A stretch of DNA of 64,000 nt from Cucumis sativus (taxonomy: Eukaryota > Streptophyta > Magnoliopsida > Cucurbitales > Cucurbitaceae), in NCBI RefSeq assembly GCF_000004075.3, contig NC_026657.2, positions 33,280,732 through 33,344,731 of the forward strand, in the 5' to 3' direction. A program made the position numbers and the translations under genes. Below, in pieces: positions 32,801 to 43,178 of this stretch (positions within the stretch are counted from its first letter, which is position 1; each line of letters begins with the position of its first letter). The notes under the pieces were generated by a model. The model was given only the letters and a program-made list of their open reading frames with translations. It had not been told where the DNA came from and ran no database searches.

Positions 32801-35620
32801 AGTCAACAATATGTTATGTGGAGATTGGAACCTGTTAGTCAAGTTTGAAATGCTTTAACCAGTTTCGTTTATGCGCTAGTTGGCTCCAGTTAGTTAAGCT
32901 TTTTCAGAGGATTAAGGTTCCAAAAACAAGTAAATACGTTTCAAATGTATAAAATAAAATGTCGATAGTAACAGGCCCAAATGATTATAAAGTTAGCATG
33001 ACTTTGATTTATTTACTTGTCTGTTCATTTCGTTAAAAATTTATAAATACATGAAGATGAGTTCTATACAGATGTGATAATTTTGGACTTGAGAGCTTAA
33101 TGATAATTTTGTAAAGATAAAATTGGAAATCATATGCTCCCCTGGAACACTGCTTCTGCAGATAAAATCTCCTGTTTTTCAAAGGTCTTTTATACATCGC
33201 TTCATCCTAATAAAGATATCATATGCTGCATTGCCAACATTTGCTAGTTTCTTCAAACAAAACTATTGGAGTACGACCTCAGACTTTCTCATTCTTTTTC
33301 CTTCCAGGAACTGTGAGATCAAGACGATTGCTGCTTATGGTGCATTTGTTGAGATAGCACCTGGACGAGAGGTATAATGGCATGAGCCTGGCAGAAACTT
33401 AAAACTGTTTTATCATTCATGTATATGGCAGAGATTTTTATGATATAGGGTAACAAGTAGTAATTTCCCAATTTTAGTTTGAGTTTATTAGTTTGCTAGA
33501 ATCCAAACTACTGCAATATAAAAGATAAAAGAACTACAAGATGTAAAGACTTGACTTTTCACGATTTCTAATTTTGGGTCATTGCTATATGTATGCAGTT
33601 TCAAAACCAAAACTAGCCAACTAATAAACTTAAAATAAAATTTTATAAATAAATAAAACATTGTCAAGACCATTTGACAAAAGACCAAGACTAATCTTCT
33701 GTTCAAATGCTTAAGACTTTAGTTTAAAATAAACATTTAAATTTAATACTAAGCCTCAATAGTTCTCATTAAAGCATTTAGAACATCCTGAAAATATGAC
33801 AATAAGCGGAAGTATTTCCATTAGTCCCATGGGATCGTCAGAAAAATCTCCTTGCCAAGTGGCCGACACATTGTTTCCCTTACCTAAAAAACATTTTTAG
33901 AAAAGAATGAGTATTTAAAATACTCTGTATGAAACCCCAATACTGTGGCCAGATTATACAATAACGTGCCAATATGAGTCGAAAACTTAATGCTAGTAGA
34001 ACCTAAATAATTTTAATTCCTGGCTCACTTTATCTCCATTCCTTTGGATATGCATCAATTTCTCATTAGCATCATGCTCGGTGTACTGTACACCACTTTT
34101 TGTATACACAGAACCCACTCGGGGTGCATCACAAAAGAACAGAATACTCCAAAATACAAATAACAAAAGAAACAAGAAAGTACTTAAATAACAAAAAACA
34201 GAACACAGAAAACAACGTCCAGTAACAAGGTCAAATAAAAAAAAGGAGAGAATTATTAACCTTTTTCTCCTTTTTCTAAAACTATCAATTTGTTTGAAAT
34301 ATCCTTGTTCTGACTATTTTAAATCAAACATAACTATTGATTTTAAAGCCTTATTTCGCATTTCCTTCCATGTTGTGTTTTGGTTTTCTTAATTGCCGTA
34401 AAACCATTTTATGCAACCCTTGATAGCCCCTTGACTTGTGCCTATTGTAAGTTTTCCTATAGGGACTTTGCCATATTAGTGAGTTGAGCTCAGATTGGTT
34501 GGCGAAGGCAGAAGATGTAAGTACATTTTTTCTTCTCAAATCCTTTGTTTTTGTTTTTTTTTTGGTTCGACCATTTTGTAAATGTTATTTCAGTCATAGT
34601 TTTGAAGAATTACTCTTTAGATAAGAAAGCTTTTCTGTGGCAGGCTTTTAAAGTTGGAGATAAAATCGATGTCAAACTCATTGAGGTTAGATTATATGCC
34701 CTTGTTGTCTTGATATTGTATGAATATTGATTGTTTGCAAGTTAAAGGAAGTTTCACTCGTGTAGAATTGGAGATAATCTTATAATCTTTGTTTGTCTTA
34801 ATCGTTAGTTTTTAGTTGGGTTTTCTTGTTAACTTGTTTCAGTAGTTGAATTAGTTTCTATGCTGCTTTGTTTTGTTGTAAATTGGTTTGTAGTTAGTTC
34901 AGAGTCGATATCATCAATGAATAGTTCACTCAGTGTTCTTAGGTTTCAAAAGCCTTCTCCAGTAAATGAGAATTAGTAAGAGAGAATAGTTGCGGTAATT
35001 TTTGGATAAAGAGCCTATTCGAGGAGCTAGAAACAAAATGTTCAATTGACAACATTCCAAACTTCTGCAATTGCACAACTGTACAACCTTATTTTATAGG
35101 CTTTATGCTCTACTTGCTGCGGAATTCTCCTTGTCAACTTACTTCTCTTTCAGCTTTCAGTATCTGACATCTGCTATTAGAAACATTTAGAAAGACAAAC
35201 AAGAACGGAAGTAGTTATTGAGAATGTCCATAATCTGGTCCCACCTTTGGAGTAAATGTCAAATAATATTTTACCTACTTAGTTATTTTCTCCATGATAC
35301 AGGTAAATGAAAAGGGCCAGCTCCGCCTTAGCCGTCGTGCACTGCTTCCAGATGCTGATCAGGATTCCAATTCGAAGGAGAATACAAGTAACCCCTCTAG
35401 AAATAAAACTGCAATGCAAAAGGGCGCTGATAAAGGTACATCTAAGAAAGCTGGTAAGGAGAACATAGAAGAAACTAATGTGCAGAAAGGTGGTGCTGCA
35501 CCAACGAGTGGCTCATTGGAAGATGCTGCGAAACTGCAGAAGAAATTTATACGAAAAGGAGTAACTGTGACCAAAGAAAGACCTATAAGCAAAGAGCAGA
35601 CAAAAAGCACGAGCATCTGA
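14852..35620 (+). CDS. PNP: Chloroplast polyribonucleotide nucleotidyltransferase (PNPase), 24 exons
   Basis: Phosphorolytic 3'-5' exoribonuclease and polyadenylating enzyme of plastid RNA processing. Exons read by eye: 14852-15142, 15898-15966, 17219-17325, 17417-17459, 18369-18452, 19067-19131, 19392-19548, 22627-22683, 23895-24008, 24414-24674, 25519-25593, 26671-26784, 28360-28452, 30082-30260, 30450-30633, 30748-30795, 30925-30997, 31950-32023, 32302-32409, 32492-32586, 33308-33371, 34463-34516, 34644-34685, 35303-35620. These join in frame to 922 residues, the usual length. Domains: Ser-rich plastid transit peptide (about 1-70); RNase PH 1 (about 85-280); helical linker with [16 protein letters not shown] and an acidic insert; RNase PH 2 with [17 protein letters not shown] (phosphate/catalytic site) and SGDMDFK acidic residues; KH (about 695-755, loop GTGG); S1 (about 763-825, [15 protein letters not shown]); Lys-rich tail. 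Intron 7 has a GC donor. Introns hold many transposon remnants. Confidence 0.95.
16690..17130 (+). mobile_element. LINE 3' fragment (zf-RVT region) in PNP intron 2
   Basis: Broken + strand frames resemble the C-terminal zinc-binding part of plant LINE reverse transcriptases: the WLDRNSRVF-type word ([13 protein letters not shown]) near 16890-16925, then a 3' tail ending CTCTTATTCTCACCCTTTTC and an A-rich run. Stops and frameshifts throughout; non-autonomous remnant. Confidence 0.6.
17600..17890 (-). mobile_element. LINE zf-RVT fragment in PNP intron 4
   Basis: The - strand frame at 17657-17881 contains [15 protein letters not shown]. This matches KALLAELWFERNQWI in the better-preserved LINE at 57.4-58.0 kb, and the same kind of downstream region follows. 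It is 5'-truncated and opposite to the gene. Confidence 0.65.
19150..19340 (-). mobile_element. LINE 3' tail remnant in PNP intron 6
   Basis: The - strand reads like a LINE 3' terminus: GAGAATTGGTTCTTTTCATT, then CATCAATAAAAGTTTTTGTC. The same tail type (TTTCAT..ATAAA..) recurs at the 3' ends of other LINE fragments in this window. No coding part remains. Confidence 0.4.
19800..20016 (+). mobile_element. TRIM-type miniature LTR element, degraded copy (PNP intron 7)
   Basis: The 3' LTR-like unit, 19948-20016, starts TGTTGATATA and ends TTTAACA. The internal part, with CCCCTTG, a CTTCTCCATTAATA stretch and a 'TTTCAAACTCACTAGC' block, matches the internal part of the copy at 29011-29267. The 5' LTR and primer-binding site are decayed. 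Confidence 0.6.
20040..20725 (+). mobile_element. LINE zf-RVT fragment with 3' tail (PNP intron 7)
   Basis: Frames on the + strand contain [20 protein letters not shown], comparable to LNIAWVFDGSLSSSILQLL in the LINE at 57.4-58.0 kb. A 3' tail follows with GAGATGTCTAGTTGTGTCTA, GAGCTTTTGTTTCATT and an A-rich end near 20715-20730. Multiple stops. Confidence 0.68.
21960..22375 (+). mobile_element. LINE C-terminal fragment (PNP intron 7)
   Basis: With frame changes the + strand gives [10 protein letters not shown] and IVLNWPAF, matching SLNKEFGNYS and DICLNWAVS of the LINE at 57.4-58.0 kb. A LINE-like tail (TTTTCAATATTAATAATAGT) and an A-run end it near 22370. Confidence 0.62.
23260..23410. repeat. 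Short tandem repeat and LTR-like fragment (PNP intron 8)
   Basis: The word ATTCTTAGGAGATATT is repeated in tandem at about 23270-23302, with a partial third copy. This is followed by TATATATAGGCTTGTATCTC and TAATGAAATA, the kind of sequence found at LTR 3' regions. Neither element ends nor a target duplication were found. Confidence 0.4.
24780..25089. mobile_element. Dimeric LTR/TRIM-like element (PNP intron 10)
   Basis: Two diverged direct units of about 155 bp sit head to tail: 24780-24938 and 24939-25089. Both start TGTT..AGGAAC and share GCTACCTTTGTC.CA.ATCG, TTAGAATGG, TGGTACTTAA.TGACTT and CACCTCAATAG. The second ends CTCCAACA. The outer flanks are ATATA and ATATC, a 4-of-5 target duplication. 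No primer-binding site or coding sequence separates the units. The GTCCCACATCG-like word recalls small plant LTR elements; family not named. Confidence 0.55.
26445..26640 (+). mobile_element. tRNA-derived SINE copy (PNP intron 11)
   Basis: It shares the family words GCTTGATGGTTAAAAAGGTC (5' part), CCTAGGATTTAATA, GTAGGGTCAGACAGTTGTCC, GAGAATATTTTACGTG and CCCAGACACTCGC (3' part) with copies near 31733, 53020 and 63640 (minus). It ends in an A-rich tail near 26630, just upstream of exon 12. Confidence 0.55.
26868..27015 (-). mobile_element. LINE 3' end remnant (PNP intron 12)
   Basis: The - strand ends in an oligo(A)-like run and reads TTTTTTCATTAATAAAGAGG toward its 3' end. It also has GAGATGTTCAAGC and TAACCTTATTG words that match the 3' region of the LINE at 57.12-57.29 kb. 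No coding part. Confidence 0.5.
28060..28185 (-). mobile_element. LINE 3' tail remnant (PNP intron 12)
   Basis: The - strand contains the tail word TTTTGAGCATTAGTCTTTTT, also seen near 20860-20910, next to an A/T-rich end. Only the terminal about 120 bp appears to be present. Confidence 0.4.
28511..28528. repeat. (TG)n microsatellite
   Basis: An 8- to 9-unit TG run in PNP intron 13, shortly after exon 13. Confidence 0.85.
29011..29267 (+). mobile_element. TRIM-type miniature LTR element (PNP intron 13, copy 1)
   Basis: The left LTR, 29011-29078, runs from TGTTGATATA to TTTAACA. Directly after it is TGGTATCAGAGC (29079-29090), the methionine-tRNA primer-binding site of LTR retroelements. About 115 bp of non-coding interior follows, ending in a purine-rich AGGCAGG. 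A partial right LTR begins at 29208 (TGTTAAAT...) and loses similarity near 29267. No coding capacity. Confidence 0.72.
29280..29590 (+). mobile_element. LINE zf-RVT fragment (PNP intron 13)
   Basis: The + strand frame includes [16 protein letters not shown], similar to the conserved LINE word 'LWLERNNRTFRG', followed by a tail-like CT-rich stretch. A roughly 55-bp segment at its end (from AGGCTAATGGAGGTTGTGAA, 29552 on) is also found at about 28613-28670. Confidence 0.55.
29791..30060 (+). mobile_element. TRIM-type miniature LTR element (PNP intron 13, copy 2)
   Basis: LTR 29791-29863 (TGTTAGTGATG...TTTAATA). Mutated primer-binding site TGGTATCACAG from 29864. Interior about 120 bp, purine tract GAGAGAGAG, and right LTR about 29990-30060 ending GGTTTAATA. 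No clean target duplication. It closely matches the copy at 59422-59691. Its right end is 21 bases before the first base of PNP exon 14 (30082). Confidence 0.75.
31733..31805 (+). mobile_element. SINE fragment (PNP intron 17)
   Basis: TGGCCACCTACCTAGGAATTAATTTTCTACGAGTTTC and the following CACCCAAATATTAAAGGGTC match the middle of the SINE family seen at 53020-53145. The 5' promoter part and the 3' end are missing. Confidence 0.5.
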
Positions 35621-37965
35621 GTAGTTGGTACTTCAATTCAACGCCAAACTTCAGTGAATGAAAAGGATGAGTTCAGATTCGTTCATTATCTATGTTATAC
35701 ACAAAACTGTATATTAGCATTCATTCTGCAGCAAGAGGATTATGATACAATTGCCTCAGAACTTGAAGATCACTAAGGTAAATCCTCTTGTCCTTGTGTT
35801 TCTTCCTTACTAGATACTTACATGTGCTGCCAAGTTCTTAGCAATGCAATTTAAATCTTATTGTCTACAACTTTTTCGTGCAATTCACACTGTTTCTCAA
35901 AACTTATTTGTCTGATTGAAAATTCTAACAGGAAAAGGAAAATTGTGGTTTTTTCCCAATGAATCCTTGATACAAATGTCCAGAAATGCAACTGTAGCAG
36001 GAGCAAAACATCGAAAAGCTGCTGCAGAGTAAAAAGAACATTGTCCGAACTCGATTTTCTTGGTCCCAAGTGCAGGTGAGATATTTATTCATAAGATCAC
36101 TCCCTTGTACATTCGGCTCTTTGATAGAGCTCTCTTAATGGAAAACATGTGACCACAGGAAATGAATCCCTTATGTTTTTGGACGTTCTGATTTGTCATT
36201 AGGATGTATTCTATTTTCTTAGAAGTCTCGGAATGTTTATGAAAATTTTGATAACATATTAAATATTCAATTCATACTTCAATTGAATTATTGGCAAACA
36301 GAAGTTGTTTTGATAATGTTTATGGATCTTGAGGACTTGAGAAAGAATCAATATTTATATGGTAGATGAAAATGTGATGGAAAAGACTTTCTTATAAAAG
36401 TTCAAATTAACAAAGCAACCACAATTTAAATATTTAATTTAATAATACTAAATCTTTATTAGTGATATTTTATTGGTATATGTTTCATATTTCAATTTTA
36501 TTTGGACTTATTTATTTTAAAAAAATATTTTTAGACACGAGATTAAGATAAATAACCAAAAAAATATGATATGATTTACTCTATTAGTCTATAGTTGGTC
36601 AACTGATATTTTATAATATTCTATTAATACTTTGATTTTGTTTCATTTAACTACATTTTAAAATAAAACTAGAATAAACGAATGTTAAAATTCTATTTCA
36701 CTCTCAAACCTTTGCATTAAACTTTTGAAAAAAAACTCATTTTTGTTTGTTGTTAGAATTCTGTAAACTATTTAATACAATGATGACGTGGGTAAACTAT
36801 TTAACACAATGATGATGCAGTTTCTATATTTGGATTATTAGGTTTTATATAAAGAAAATCTTGCTAATTTATTCCATAATTTTTTTATTCCAACAAAGAA
36901 ATATAATAACTCGCTTGAGCCAAATAGATTGTTCTTTTATATCTAAAACTTAAATCCCATCTCTCGCATCTTCTTTCCCAACTCCCCGCTCTTTATTTAT
37001 TATTTTCAAATTTATGTTGAAGTACATCTATAACAAGATAAAATAAACTAGAAAAATAAGTAATTACAATGACAGGTACTAAAATAATTTTTAAAAATTG
37101 TTCAATAAAAATAAAATAAAATAGAAAGTTTAAGAAGCAATATAAATTTAAACTAACATGAACTAAACTAAATATCAGTACAAAGTACAAACTACTTCAA
37201 TTTAAAAAAAAAAAACATTTTAATGAATCAAATTGATATCGACCACATTTTAAAAAGCAAAGATTCACCTCAAGGCAGTTGCAAGTATAGATGTATTACA
37301 AATATAGCACAATCCCAACAAAAAATTGTAAATACAACTAAATTTAAGGTTAAGTTTAAAAGTTTTATTAATATATATCACCTATATTGCTAATAAAATA
37401 TATTTGCAATTCTTTAAAACTGTTATTATACACCTAAATGAGATCATTTTGAGTGCTACAATTACCCATATCCTTATATCATTCTACGACAAAGCAAAAC
37501 TCTGTTGGCAACTATCTTTCCACATCTTTTTGTATACTGTTTTCTCTCAACCCTTTTGCCCAAATCTCCAATTGCACCCTGAATAACATTATACAAGGCA
37601 AGGAGAAGACGCATAATATGTTACAAATGCTTCTTTCAATTATAAACTTAACACTTCCTCCCCTTCTAAAAAAATAATAACAATAAAGAGAGAATATTTT
37701 GTCACTTAGCAGAGTTCAAGCATTCCATGAACAGAGAAAAATCCAATAAATGCTAATGAACCATAAAAAAAGCAATGTGCTTCCCAAGGAACAGCTAAAA
37801 TATTGGGAGAAAATTTATAAATCAAGGAATATCAAAATCTGGAGGGTTTTATTTAGATTTCTTTGGCTGTTCAGAAAATCCAGGCTCCCATAATCTTACA
37901 AACAGACTCGCCGTCCTGAACTAAAGAAGCTATTATGCCGAATCAACTTGATAATCCAATGGACT
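35621..37965. other. PNP 3' region and gene-free stretch before the bL25 gene
   Basis: The first few hundred bases are probably PNP 3' UTR, possibly spliced: GTAAAT-type donors occur after 35780 and GTGAGA after 36074. The rest is AT-rich. A 29-bp tandem duplication (GTAAACTATTTAAYACAATG...) lies at about 36763-36820. The last 200 bp or so before 37966 should be the 3' UTR of the - strand bL25 gene. No other gene is seen. Confidence 0.45.
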
Positions 37966-39690
37966 CTATTTTGATTTCTTTTGTTGATCAGAAACTCTGG
38001 CTCCCGCAATCTTACAAACAGGCTCGTCCTTTGACTTAACAAGCTTTAACGCAGGATGAACCTTGAGGTCACCCATAACCAACTTTTGGCCAACATCTAA
38101 CTCACTCAGATCCACATCGATATATGGGGGAATAATATCAGCAGGGCAAAGGTATTTAACAGTCCTCTTAATTGTATTCAAATAAGATCCTGTAGAATTT
38201 GTTAAACATTAGAAAAATGGTCATCAGAGGAGTAAAAATATAATTATTCCCTTCTGAAACTACATATCAGGATCACATCCTGTGATTCTCTATTGGAACA
38301 CAAACTATTTCCAAGTAGATCAGAAACTTCAAAAAGAGTACAAATGAAAACTACAAGCTACAAAGAAAACAAAAAATACTTCCAACACTTTCTTTCAGGT
38401 GCGGTTTTATTCTTCTTTGGAAAGATTTAAGTACATTGCAAAAACAGAAACTAGATCCTTTCCACTCAATCTAACAGAAAACCAACCTGATCTTCCAATC
38501 TAGTACTAGCTATTCTGGAAATGTTAACACATTTAGATCCATATCCCCGTCTAGCTTGAGAATTTAAGAATCCAACCCATAAACTACTATAGCTGCCTAT
38601 TACTACATAATATTACCAGACTACAGAAAATAGAATACAAGGAACTTAGTCTTGTAGTAGTACCTTTTCGCAATCCAGGACATACATCTTCCCCTCTGAA
38701 CACAAGAGGTACATCAACTTTTAATACAGCATGTGAAGGTGCCCTTATGAAAGTAACGTTAAGTGGAGCATCTGTTCCCGCATGAAGATGAATCTGAAAA
38801 AACATGGACGGTGCAAGTTCAAAATGGCTATTATCTAACTCAAATACAGTCTCACAAGAACTTACACTAACTTGTAATCAAAACTAAACTAAACCCATCT
38901 TTTTATATTCTGATTAATCAAAACATAGAGATGAAACATAATGATCATGACATTAGAGTTAGACATTAGAGTTCCCAAAGTAGGGGCATAATTCTCTCAG
39001 CACAAAGCAAAAGGCTAAAATAGATGGGTTCCTCATTTAAGCATATGAAATATCTAATGGTGCAAGAATATGTACCCCAAAGTACAAAACATAATCTTTC
39101 TCCCCCATGAAACAATCGTAATTATTTCAAGCCTTCTTGTAAATCACTTCCCAAACTCAGTAAGTTGGAAATATCATACAACTTCCTAAAAGCAATTTAC
39201 AGAAATCGTATCTAATATGAGAAGAACTACTGATTCTTCCTAAAACATGATAATAGAGTACCTTCCGAGGTAAAACCCGAACCTTCTCGACAATATCCCC
39301 GGACTCGAAGTCGGACAGAACCTCAAGATCGAAAAGCCTGGAGAGGAAGAAGGAGCGACCGAGATTTTTGACAAGCTTCACGATCTGGTTAGTCCGTACA
39401 GATATCAGACGCTTATTACCGCCATGTTGGCCGTCCTCTTGCTCGAATACGATGCTTGGAACGCGGCCAGCCTTGCGCTCTTTAGCGGAAATGCTCTTGC
39501 CGGAGATGGAGCGAGGAATGGCGAGGATCGTCTCGGCGTATTTGGGATCTGGTTTTGGAAATCCCTCCAAGTACGAAAATAGAGGTTCGGAAACGGAATC
39601 GAAGGCGGGGGCAGTGGCGGGGGCGGTGGCGGCGGAGTACCGCCGGAGGAGGACTCGGGAGAGTGTGGGGGAGCGGTAGAAGCGTAGCAT
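37966..39690 (-). CDS. Ribosomal protein bL25 (Ctc/L25 family), organellar
   Basis: Large-subunit ribosomal protein that binds 5S rRNA in bacteria-type ribosomes. Three exons on the - strand: 39690-39262, 38793-38664 and 38189-37966, joining in frame to 260 residues, with GT-AG at both introns. The N-terminus (MLRFYRSPTLSRVLLRRYSA) is Arg/Ser/Leu-rich with no acidic residue, fitting a mitochondrial presequence; a plastid destination is not excluded. The start of the family domain is seen in SISGKSISAKERKAGRVPSI (loop with conserved Arg/Lys). The C-terminal beta domain is seen in KRTVKYLCPADIIPPYIDVD and VGQKLVMGDLKVHP. The tail QQKKSK is basic. Length is normal for plant organellar L25. Confidence 0.88.
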
Positions 39691-40060
39691 TGGGCGGAAA
39701 AGAATGATCGGAAGGGGTTAAGAAAGGGTTTTAGTTCAGAATTTTAAACGGATATTTGACCGATTTTTGCTCAATTCATACAAGTTGTCTCCAGTGAGGA
39801 CTCCGATGGAAGGAAGCTGGAGAGGTTGAAGGGACAGAAAATTGGCCGCCGGCTGTCGTTGCCGTCGCCGTCGCCGTCGCGGTTGGAGTGAAGTAAGAGC
39901 GAGAGTTGAAGGTGAGGCGGCTGGAATTCTCACGGGTGTGTTTCTGTTTTCTCTTTCTTTTTTAGTGGGCTGGGCTAATAGGCCTTTTCCATTTTGGTCT
40001 AATTTTGATTTGGGTCCATGTGTTTTGAGATAATTATTGGCCCAAAATTGGAGCAACTAA
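39691..40060. promoter_or_regulatory. Upstream region of bL25 with a GC-rich triplet run
   Basis: An unusually GC-rich patch for this window. At about 39858-39882 there is an imperfect CGTCGC/CGCCGT triplet array. It presumably lies in the 5' leader or core promoter of the - strand bL25 gene. Open frames on both strands across it look like by-products of the composition. Confidence 0.45.
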
Positions 40061-43000
40061 TGGAATTTGTAAAAGGTAATTATACTAAGTAGCAATTTGT
40101 ACAAATTTATAGCAACATTTTTTATAAATTTTGCTATTTTTGTACTTATTTTATAATGTTTCTAAAATATGTAAATATTTTGAACTTAATGGCTATATTT
40201 GCACCTATTTCTTTTTAACACTTGAGTTTTTTTTTATCTTTTGCATCATCCACATGTTAAATTATCAAATGATTTCATTGAATGCATATTATTGGACTCT
40301 CAACTTCTAACCTTTTTTTTTGCTCTGCTACTCTTACTCATTTCTCTTTTGCTTTTGATTTTACTGCTCATGTTTATAATTCGATTTCTACTATACAACA
40401 AGCAAGAGCAAAAAAATAATTAACAAGAGTGAAAGGAAAAAATAGGAGAGTTGTGAAGTAGAAAACCTAAACTCTAAAGGTGTAAGATTCCAACTCACAT
40501 GTACGATGTTCCATTTTAATAATGAAGAAGATTAAAAAACCCTGAGTTTCTTCTATATTAATGTTAGTTTATGTTCATAAAATTTTATACAAGGATTTAC
40601 TTTTAGTTTCACAATTTTCTGAAAATAATTATGGTAGTTTTTATCTTCTCAAACTCTACTTTGTCTTGTATTTAATTATCTTTGTTCCTTGAGATCCTGT
40701 TTTTATTAACAACATGCAGTACACAACATGTAAAAGAATTTGTGTCATTTTGTTATTATCAATTTATAGGCAACGACCCACTGGTTATTTTCTAAAAACA
40801 TGTCAAAATTGATATGTTAAAATTTTTTAAAGATCGTTAAATAGGAACAAACTTGATAAAATTAAGTTTAGTTCGAATTGTTATTGATATAATCTTCTCC
40901 TTTTAAGGGTTAAGGATTTGAACTCTCGTCCCATTAATTAGTTGTTGTAATTAAGAAAATAGAAACAACTTAAAAAACGACCAATACAATTATTTAAGCT
41001 AAAATTTAGTTGACATTTCAGCATATCTCCTCCCCCAAATCACTGTTTAAATTTCTCCATCCCTATAGTGTGAAAGATTTTCGTTCAAGAGAGTAGATGT
41101 TAGAGTGCTTCTAAATTGTCTACATGGTCTCTCTTGGAAGTTTATTTTTTCTACGTGTGATTGAATTTTTTAATCAAATATGGATACATCTTAAAACTAA
41201 GTGAGTGGATCTATAATTCTAATCGAGCTATGTACAATCATGATTTAATTATGAATACATTAAAATAATTTGTGGTTTGATTTTAATTATCGTATAGAAC
41301 ATACATGAATAATATAGGTTTGAGTTTTCTTAGCTTGTAATAAAGAATCAATTAGGGTTTGAATCTTAATCAAAAGAAATGAGTTTTGAATCAGTTTAAT
41401 TCTCTATCATATATATAATTATCATTCTAGTAGAAAAAACTCAAGTAGGAGTCTTTAGGAAAGTAGGATATATATAGGAATATATTCATACTATTATAAA
41501 AATTATTGATTTTTTCTTCCATCTACTATTTTAGTTTTCTTTAATTAATCATATTTTTTAGTTAACATTGTTTTGTTGAGTGGGAATTAGTGTGGAGTCC
41601 ACTGGATCAATATTTTCAATTACATGCATGCTCCCATCTTTCTCTCTTCTGCCATTTCAAAGAAATGTCAAACCATATATATATACATATACTCATGTAT
41701 TGCTTTCACAAATTAAGCCCTCATTTCCAAATCAAGTCATCTACACAAACGCACGTCTACGATCTTTGAAAGATATAAAAATTTCACAAATCTGGATAGT
41801 TTCGCAAAACTACTACATTATATTTAGAAAATATTCAAAATAAATAAACCATAGTGTGAAAGGACGGTTTTTTTTCTTTAAATTTTTCGTTTCCCAAGTT
41901 GATTTCTATAGAATAATTAATTAACGTATTATTGGTTATCACCATTTGTTTTGCTTCTCAATTAAGATCATCTCACCTTTCAATTATCACTAAAAGCACT
42001 AAGTTCATGTTGACTTGAGTGTAGATACGCAAGCTTTCACTCCAACCTTTATATTAACATGTAAAAAAAAATGTTGAGTATCAAAATTTATATAGCTTTC
42101 GATCTCATGAAGGGAAGACATTGTTTTGATTATTACTAAGCAATTTGCTCTATGTTTGACCAATTGACTAAGAAATTAGGAGCTTTTTGTACTGAATATA
42201 TGATCTTAATGAAGTATAATAATCCTTTGTTATATTGTCAGAACACATAAGGACGTGTTAATTATTTCTATATTTCTCTATGAAGTTTTAGTGAAAATGT
42301 AAGGTTGTTTGTAAAATAGTTCTCTCACACACGTAGTTCTTCCTCCCTCGAACCCTCTTGTGCTCCTCATCCACTTGTACTATAATGCTCGTGTGTTCAA
42401 CAATAACTAATCTAATACAATAATGCTCACACACGCCGAGTGCTTTCCTTCACTCTTCCAATGTAATTTTTCACTATGATTTCGTTGCTTTCTTTTTTAG
42501 TCTCTCTCATTCACCTTCCCCACTTCTTTGTGCTCGTATTTACCACTCTTTAAACCCCCATTAATATTGGTGCATGATGTGCAATATAGATAATTAACGC
42601 AGTATTGATACACTCAAACCAACGATAAACTTCATTATTTTCAAAAACTGTAGGTAGTAAATGACAAACCATATTTTGAAATTTTACTCATGCATTCATA
42701 CAAAAACTCAAGAGATTAAATGGATTCAAATTCTTTCATCTCTATTACGTTTGATGATCCCACACGTCAAGGACGGCACAAATGTTGTGGTTCCTCATTT
42801 CTTCATTATCATCACCATTAATTGCCTTTTAAGAAAACTAAAGATAGCTAGAAAAGAAAGAAAAGAAAGAAAAGAAAGAAAGTCACTCCCTTTGCACGTG
42901 CTTCTCACACCACCTTTCACCAACCCTTTCGTATAATTCATAACGTCTCTCTCCCCCCTCTAGAAGGTGAACTTATTGTTATAATTTCAAAATAATAATA

Positions 43001-43178
43001 ATAATTCCTCATTTTCGCCAACCCTCTCTCACGAGACTATTGCTTCCCCTTCTCTTTCTCTCTTCCGTTTTATTTCCATTACTTTTTCTTTAATCTTAAC
43101 CTTATTGTTATTAATTCAACTAAATATTAACAATCCCTCTAATACCCTTTTTTTTTTATTTCCCTCCATGCACATTAC
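40061..43178. other. Gene-free stretch upstream of the LBD gene
   Basis: AT-rich. 40080-40200 has the 'TATAGCAACATTTTTTATAAATTTTGCTATTTTTG' class of dispersed repeat also seen near 6120-6390. An AAAAG-type microsatellite lies at about 42851-42891. The last few hundred bases are CT-rich and probably form the LBD promoter and leader. No protein gene is supportable. Confidence 0.45.
42851..42891. repeat. (AAAAG/AAAG)n microsatellite
   Basis: Purine-only run of alternating GAAAA and GAAA units, about 290 bases upstream of the LBD start codon. Confidence 0.8.

Noticed and set aside
39736-40056. 106-residue open frame on the - strand upstream of bL25
   Set aside because: Composed largely of the CG-triplet run and leader sequence (RRRRRRQRQ); no recognisable family, and it overlaps the expected bL25 promoter/leader.
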